A stretch of DNA of 64,000 nucleotides from Monomorium pharaonis (Eukaryota > Arthropoda > Insecta > Hymenoptera > Formicidae). Shown piece by piece: positions 61,001 to 64,000 of this stretch. Location: positions 2,170,001-2,234,000 of the forward strand of contig NC_050467.1 of assembly GCF_013373865.1 (NCBI RefSeq). The letters run 5' to 3'. Under the pieces are notes generated by a model. It saw only the letters and a list, made by a program, of their open reading frames with translations, had not been told where the DNA came from and ran no database searches. Made by a program: the position numbers and the translations under genes. Numbering within the stretch: position 1 is the stretch's first letter; each line of letters starts with the position of its first letter.

Positions 61001-63378
61001 ATTGACAGTTATAATTTTTATACATATCGGAAAATCTACTTGTGTCATGTTATCGCGAGCAAGAGGTCGTTTTTATCTAGCCGGGAGTCATAGAAAAATT
61101 CGCTGCAACTTTTATTAATACGCTGAGTATGTCACGCTTGAAAAATCTGTATTATGCACGAATGAAAATTTGTCGAGGGCTTTATTTTATTGTTTTACCT
61201 ATATTGAGCTACAACGCTCTAGTAATCATGCGCAGAAGTCGCACGATGCAAAGTTGTTTTTAAATCGATATTAAAAACACGAGTTTTTGTCCCCGTTCAT
61301 TGAAGTTTTAAGTTTTTCGTATATAGTACACACCAACAATTACAAGATAGTTGGTATTACTTATGTAATAGAGTCACTTACATGGGCATTAAGAACATGA
61401 TTTTTTTCTCGCACTAAAGTTACAAGTTTTTCACATGCAAAGCAATGATTGCGTAATGGCAGATAGCTCATGCGCAGATATCGCGTAATAGAGTCACTTT
61501 CACGGGTATTAAGAAAATATAATTTTTATCTTGCTTGCTGCATTTTAAAGTTTTTCATGTGCAATAATCAATAATCAATTCGTCCTAGTTTATTTAACAT
61601 CGATGCCTTTAAAGAGACCTTTAAAGGCCCCGCTCAACTTGGTTTGATCTTGATTTAGCGTTTTTATTAATCAATCGCAACACGACGCGTTAAATTTCCC
61701 AAAATATACATGTCAAAAGTAGATGGGGACATAATAACGACAATACCCCGCAGCATCGGGGAACTTTGCTTTTTGCCGGCATGGTTACCGGCACTTAGAC
61801 ACAAAATCAAGTTCGCACTCTAAAGCGCGGTGAGTTTGATGATGTGAGTTTCAATGAACGCATCTTCAGGACGGTGAACTTCGAGTTGCTCGCGCCACAA
61901 AGGAGGTAATCGCCTCCGGTGGTGCCGTAAATTCGCCTCAACTGTTGCTACTCTCCGGAATCGGACCGAAGGAACATCTGCAAGCGGTGAACGTCACAGT
62001 CGTCAAGGATCTTCCAGGTAAGCGATCCATTCATCGCACGTAAGTCATTACGAATATAATATATCGTCTCGGAGAGGAGGATAATAATTCTCCGACATAA
62101 TTTAACGTAACTTATCGATAACGCACGAAAATTTATTATGTATTTAAAGTACGACCCGAGATTAACGATCCCGCGGATATAGGTGCGAAAACGTCTACAT
62201 TAATTGCGAAAGGCGCAAAGTTTTCATTCTCATTGAACGTAATTGACGAGAACGAGCGCGTCAAGTCAACGCCCGACTGGATCGCCGGTCGATAGTAATT
62301 ATGTCAAAGTCGATAATTGCATTTTTAATCGGTCGGACCGTTTTGCGCCAGGTGTCGGGGAGAACCTGCATAATCACGTGTCGTACACTTTATCGTGGAC
62401 CATCAATCAGCCGAACCTGTACGATCTGACCTGGGCGAGCGCCACGGAGTATATCGCCTTCCAGAAAGGACCGATGTCGTCGACCGGTTTATCGCAATTG
62501 ACCGCAATGCTACCATCAATCTACACGACACCAGACCATCCTGATATCCAGCTGTTCTTCGGCGGTTATCAGGCGGCCTGCGCAACTACTGGTAAAGTCG
62601 GTGCGAGTATGAACGATAACGGTCGCAGTATCAGCATGTCGCCGACAATGACGCACCCGCGTAGCAAGGGTAAGCAGATGGTAATTAGTCCAAAGTACCG
62701 GACCTCCGCCCGCTAAAAATTAGCTAATTAGATAACTAATTTTGATGAATTTATCATCAATCCCCCAGCAACCACGCTAAAATTCCGTCCGTAGTTTAAA
62801 CGCAGGAATTACAGAACCACGCTCGTCCACAACCGTTAATTATCATTACCGGGAAAATTTCTACAAATTGATTAATTAATGCCCCCGCATTGCATCTCGC
62901 GGTGATCCATGAAATTCGGATCGGCGAATTTCGACAGTCAATGTATCGCGCGTTAGCGCTTCGTTATCGATTAAGCGTCGCCAATAAACAAACATATATG
63001 ATTGCAGGCAAGCTGCGTCTCGCGAGTAACAACCCCCTTGAGGCGCCGGTCATCTGGGGCAACTACCTGAGCGATCCTATGGACGTGACGATCCTCGTCG
63101 AAGGTATTGAGATCGCCTTGTCCCTCGCCAATACCAGTGCCATGGCCAAGTACAATATGACTCTGAATCACAGACCGTCACCCGCGTGCTCTCAGTATAC
63201 CTCTCTAAGCAAGGAGTATTGGACGTGCGCCGTGCACCAGGACACCGGCCCGGAGAATCATCAGGCGGGCTCCTGCAAGATGGGTCCGCATGATGATCCC
63301 ATGGCCGTGGTCGATCATCGATTGAGGGTATACGGCATCAGGAATCTCCGCGTGGCCGACGCGTCCATTATGCCACAG
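45288..63378 (+). CDS. Gld: Glucose dehydrogenase-type GMC oxidoreductase (FAD), 3'-incomplete
   Basis: This gene encodes a secreted-type flavoenzyme of the glucose-methanol-choline family, which oxidises an alcohol group (glucose in insect Gld) and passes electrons to a quinone-like acceptor. Seven exons join to 576 residues; the family is usually a little over 600, so a last exon lies past the window. The FAD-binding loop GGGSAG is at residues 68-73, with the acidic E92 ending the next strand in LLLEAGPDE. The first GMC signature (GKNLGGTS) is at 140-147 and the second (GAVNSPQLLLLSGIG) at 315-329. The active-site histidine is H537 in ENHQAGSCKMG. The leader of about 60 residues, with GPSLAQVCPG and FMSILEVLVQS, resembles the Gld leader, which favours Gld over other GMC paralogues. 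Sequons at N187, N338, N494 and N502 fit secretion. All junctions are GT-AG with phases 1,1,0,0,1,1,0. Substrate and orthology to Drosophila Gld are inferred; a close Gld-like paralogue is possible. Confidence 0.93.
46783..46808. repeat. Tandem doublet of a palindromic 13-mer
   Basis: TTTCACGCGTGAA occurs twice in direct succession (46783-46795 and 46796-46808), and each copy contains the perfect palindrome TTCACGCGTGAA. The doublet ends four bases before the left terminal repeat of the neighbouring element. Confidence 0.85.
46813..47298. mobile_element. 486-bp AT-rich element with 18-bp terminal inverted repeats
   Basis: TCCGAGTCGAAATTTTGA at 46813-46830 is the exact reverse complement of 47281-47298. 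The next 12 inner bases also pair at about 8 positions, as expected for decayed inverted repeats. The interior is AT-rich and non-coding, with TATATGTATGTAC-type alternating tracts near the left end. I could not identify a convincing target duplication (only TG on the left and TG on the right). It is best read as a MITE or other non-autonomous DNA element inside intron 1; the family is unknown. Confidence 0.55.
47364..47389. repeat. (TA)n microsatellite
   Basis: TA dinucleotide repeat followed by a T run. Confidence 0.85.
48097..48153. repeat. Two adjacent perfect hairpins
   Basis: GAATTTTCTCGC (48097-48108) pairs perfectly with GCGAGAAAATTC (48112-48123) across a CCC loop. Ten bases later CGTAAGTA (48134-48141) pairs with TACTTACG (48146-48153) across an AGAA loop. 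Both would also form in the intron RNA. Confidence 0.8.
49853..49894. repeat. (CT)n microsatellite, interrupted
   Basis: CT repeat of about 42 bp with ACTCCA and TG interruptions. Confidence 0.85.
51717..51742. repeat. (AT)n microsatellite
   Basis: AT dinucleotide repeat of about 26 bp. Confidence 0.9.
52836..52868. repeat. (CT)n microsatellite
   Basis: CT repeat of about 33 bp at the right edge of the CpG-dense block. Confidence 0.9.
54287..54322. repeat. (GA)n microsatellite
   Basis: GA repeat with GAAA interruptions at both ends. Confidence 0.85.
55008..55055. repeat. (GA)n microsatellite, about 48 bp
   Basis: GA repeat with GGGAAA and AAA interruptions in AT-rich intron sequence. Confidence 0.9.
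58691..58819 (+). CDS. Gld: Gld-type gene, coding exon 2 (FAD glycine loop)
   Basis: This exon completes codon 69 and encodes residues 70-111 plus one base of codon 112. It contains GSAGAVVASRLS, the rest of the dinucleotide-binding loop, then KVLLLEAGPDEPPGAEVPSM with the FAD ribose-binding glutamate E92. The acceptor is ATTAG at 58690 and the donor is GTAAGT at 58820. Confidence 0.92.
58820..59508 (+). other. Gld: Intron 2 (689 bases)
   Basis: GT-AG intron, phase 1, AT-rich with T runs near 58940 and 59090. No structure of note. Confidence 0.85.
59509..59705 (+). CDS. Gld: Gld-type gene, coding exon 3 (first GMC signature)
   Basis: Encodes residues 113-177 and completes codon 112. It reads TDIDWQYQTTNE, then WPRGKNLGGTS with the first GMC signature, then NGMMYNRGH and the GWSWRD turn. 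H149 occupies a position that the general GMC motif fills with a hydrophobic residue. The acceptor is GATAG at 59508; the donor is GTAAGA at 59706, phase 0. Confidence 0.93.
59706..60143 (+). other. Gld: Intron 3 (438 bases) with a 15-bp hairpin
   Basis: GT-AG intron, phase 0. A compact hairpin lies at 59803-59835. A TA repeat and a T run occur near 60015-60045. Confidence 0.85.
59803..59835. repeat. 15-bp stem, 3-base loop hairpin in intron 3
   Basis: CTTTAGAGATTGCAA (59803-59817) pairs with TTGTAATCTCTAAAG (59821-59835): 14 Watson-Crick pairs plus one G-T (G-U in RNA), loop GAT. Confidence 0.8.
60144..60503 (+). CDS. Gld: Gld-type gene, coding exon 4
   Basis: Encodes residues 178-297, the substrate-side part of the FAD domain: VLPYFMCSENNTEI, YHSTGGLLTVERFPW, the EDLNGDQFTGF segment, the basic RPVRHRRNLHV strand and NKAVGVEFYQ. 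A glycosylation sequon is at N187. The acceptor is TTTAG at 60143; the donor is GTTAGT at 60504, phase 0. Confidence 0.93.
60504..61869 (+). other. Gld: Intron 4 (1366 bases) with tandem array
   Basis: GT-AG intron, phase 0, mostly AT-rich. It carries the diverged tandem array at about 61222-61575. The acceptor is CTTCAG at 61869. Confidence 0.85.
61222..61575. repeat. Diverged three-copy tandem repeat, period about 115-124 bp
   Basis: GTAATAGAGTCACTT occurs at 61365 and 61485, exactly 120 bases apart, and each is followed by a diverged ACGGG(C/T)ATTAAGAA segment. AAGTTTTTC anchors lie at 61310, 61424 and 61548. CATGCGCAGA occurs at 61227 and 61469, two periods apart. Copies 2 and 3 are clear; copy 1 is more diverged. 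Confidence 0.7.
61870..62017 (+). CDS. Gld: Gld-type gene, coding exon 5 (second GMC signature)
   Basis: Encodes residues 298-346 plus one base of codon 347: DGELRVARATKEVI, the second GMC signature GAVNSPQLLLLSGIG (315-329), then GPKEHL and the sequon at N338. The donor is GTAAGC at 62018, phase 1. Confidence 0.94.
62018..62351 (+). other. Gld: Intron 5 (334 bases)
   Basis: GT-AG intron, phase 1, acceptor GCCAG at 62351. Nothing else seen. Confidence 0.88.
62352..62669 (+). CDS. Gld: Gld-type gene, coding exon 6 (start of C-terminal GMC domain)
   Basis: Encodes residues 348-452, completes G347 and gives one base of codon 453. It reads VGENLHNHVSYTL, the EYIAFQKGPMSSTG substrate-domain segment, DIQLFFGGYQ and MSPTMTHPRSKG at the end. 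The donor is GTAAGC at 62670, phase 1. Confidence 0.93.
62670..63007 (+). other. Gld: Intron 6 (338 bases)
   Basis: GT-AG intron, phase 1, acceptor ATTGCAG at 63007. Part of it stays open in the exon 7 frame, but stops and loss of family similarity show it is not coding. Confidence 0.88.
63008..63378 (+). CDS. Gld: Gld-type gene, coding exon 7 (active-site histidine)
   Basis: Completes G453 and encodes residues 454-576: KLRLASNNPLEAPV, NYLSDPMDVTILVEG, the catalytic segment GPENHQAGSCKMG with H537, then RVYGIRNLRVADASIMPQ. Sequons lie at N494 and N502. The donor is GTAGAT at 63379, phase 0. The family continues with a short stretch carrying the second active-site Asn/His, which must lie in an exon beyond the window. 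Confidence 0.94.
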
Positions 63379-64000
63379 GTAGATACCTCTTGTGATCGCG
63401 AGTTGTTGATGCGAGTTTTTTTTTTCCTTCTCTTTTCTCGATCATTAGCGAGAATCGTGAAACACTCGAATTTGTTCATTGTAAAGATTCTTCAAGATTA
63501 ATGCGCTATTATCGTTCGGATACATGTTCGTCATTTTTAAGTTTTTAAATATTCAATTAATTGGAAGTTGCGTTCCCAGTTGCGTACAATCCATTTTAAA
63601 CAATTTATAATTCGTGTTAGAATTTAAAATAGTTACTTTATAATCTTGTATGCCATGTAATATGAAAAGCAATTGAAGAATCAGAATACATAAAATATAT
63701 ATTAAAATATGCACTAATATATACATCAAAGTACACGGTATCAAAATTTTGAGCGAAAATTCATCATATTTTTATTCTAAAATCTGATATGAATTATAAA
63801 TCGCCTAAAGCAAGATTAATAAACTTTCATAACGATGCCAATCTGATAATATATTTAAATCTATACTAGTCATATTTAATTTTAATTCAAATTAAAACTT
63901 TTATGATGATAAAAATTTAATTTTACCTATAAAAATCTTATAGCGAACATTCACAGATTTTTATCTATAGAAATCTGCGAATGTTCGCTATAATATTTTT
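63379..64000 (+). other. Gld: Start of intron 7, runs off the window
   Basis: AT-rich intron sequence with no exon continuing the protein (no stretch after a usable acceptor encodes the expected C-terminus). It ends in the large hairpin at 63931-64000. Confidence 0.75.
63931..64000. repeat. Long hairpin with 30-bp arms at the window edge
   Basis: Positions 63931-63960 and 63971-64000 are reverse complements at 28 of 30 positions (mismatches at 63937 and 63953), with a 10-base loop. The core TATAGCGAACATTC pairs without error. The stem may extend past the window. It could be a foldback MITE, a recent inverted duplication or a structured intronic RNA. Confidence 0.85.

Noticed and set aside
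61222..61575. CRISPR-like array
   Set aside because: The repeat units are about 120 bp, diverged and without unique spacers, and lie in a eukaryotic intron.

Overview
The window reads as nuclear DNA of an insect, most likely a hymenopteran and plausibly an ant. It has split genes with GT-AG introns, many CpG dinucleotides, abrupt switches between CpG-rich and AT-rich blocks, and a very high density of (GA)n/(CT)n microsatellites. I see no bacterial-style operon, rRNA, tRNA or CRISPR array. The species-level call is inference from style; the insect call rests on the one clear gene.

The only gene I can support firmly is on the + strand in the right third, positions 45288 to 63378 and continuing past the edge. 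Seven coding exons join in frame into 576 residues with no stop or frameshift: 45288-45492, 58691-58819, 59509-59705, 60144-60503, 61870-62017, 62352-62669 and 63008-63378. Together they encode a GMC-family FAD oxidoreductase of the insect glucose dehydrogenase (Gld) type. The first coding exon starts one base after a splice acceptor, so at least one upstream exon exists that I could not place. The last exon, with the C-terminal end and the second active-site residue, lies beyond base 64000. Intron 1 is about 13.2 kb, far longer than the others (334 to 1366 bases).

Positions 1-45286 hold no gene I can recognise. CpG-rich blocks (roughly 1-7 kb, 9.5-11 kb, 14.6-18.7 kb, 22.4-30.6 kb, 32.9-34.6 kb, 36-39.9 kb, 43.3-45 kb) alternate with AT-rich blocks. 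The CpG-rich blocks contain many stop-poor frames that look like ORFs but lack ATG starts, recognisable motifs or normal composition. One 98-codon ATG-initiated frame at 31623-31919 has a balanced composition and stands out, but I do not recognise it. The stretch could be intergenic or a long 5' intron of the Gld-type gene.

The most interesting structure outside the gene is repeat-like. There is a TTAA-bounded inverted-repeat element at 42090-42327 and a 486-bp inverted-repeat element at 46813-47298 in intron 1, abutted by a doubled palindrome. Intron 4 carries a diverged three-copy tandem array (about 61222-61575). A 30-bp-arm hairpin (63931-64000) sits in intron 7, and several short near-perfect hairpins are scattered through the window.
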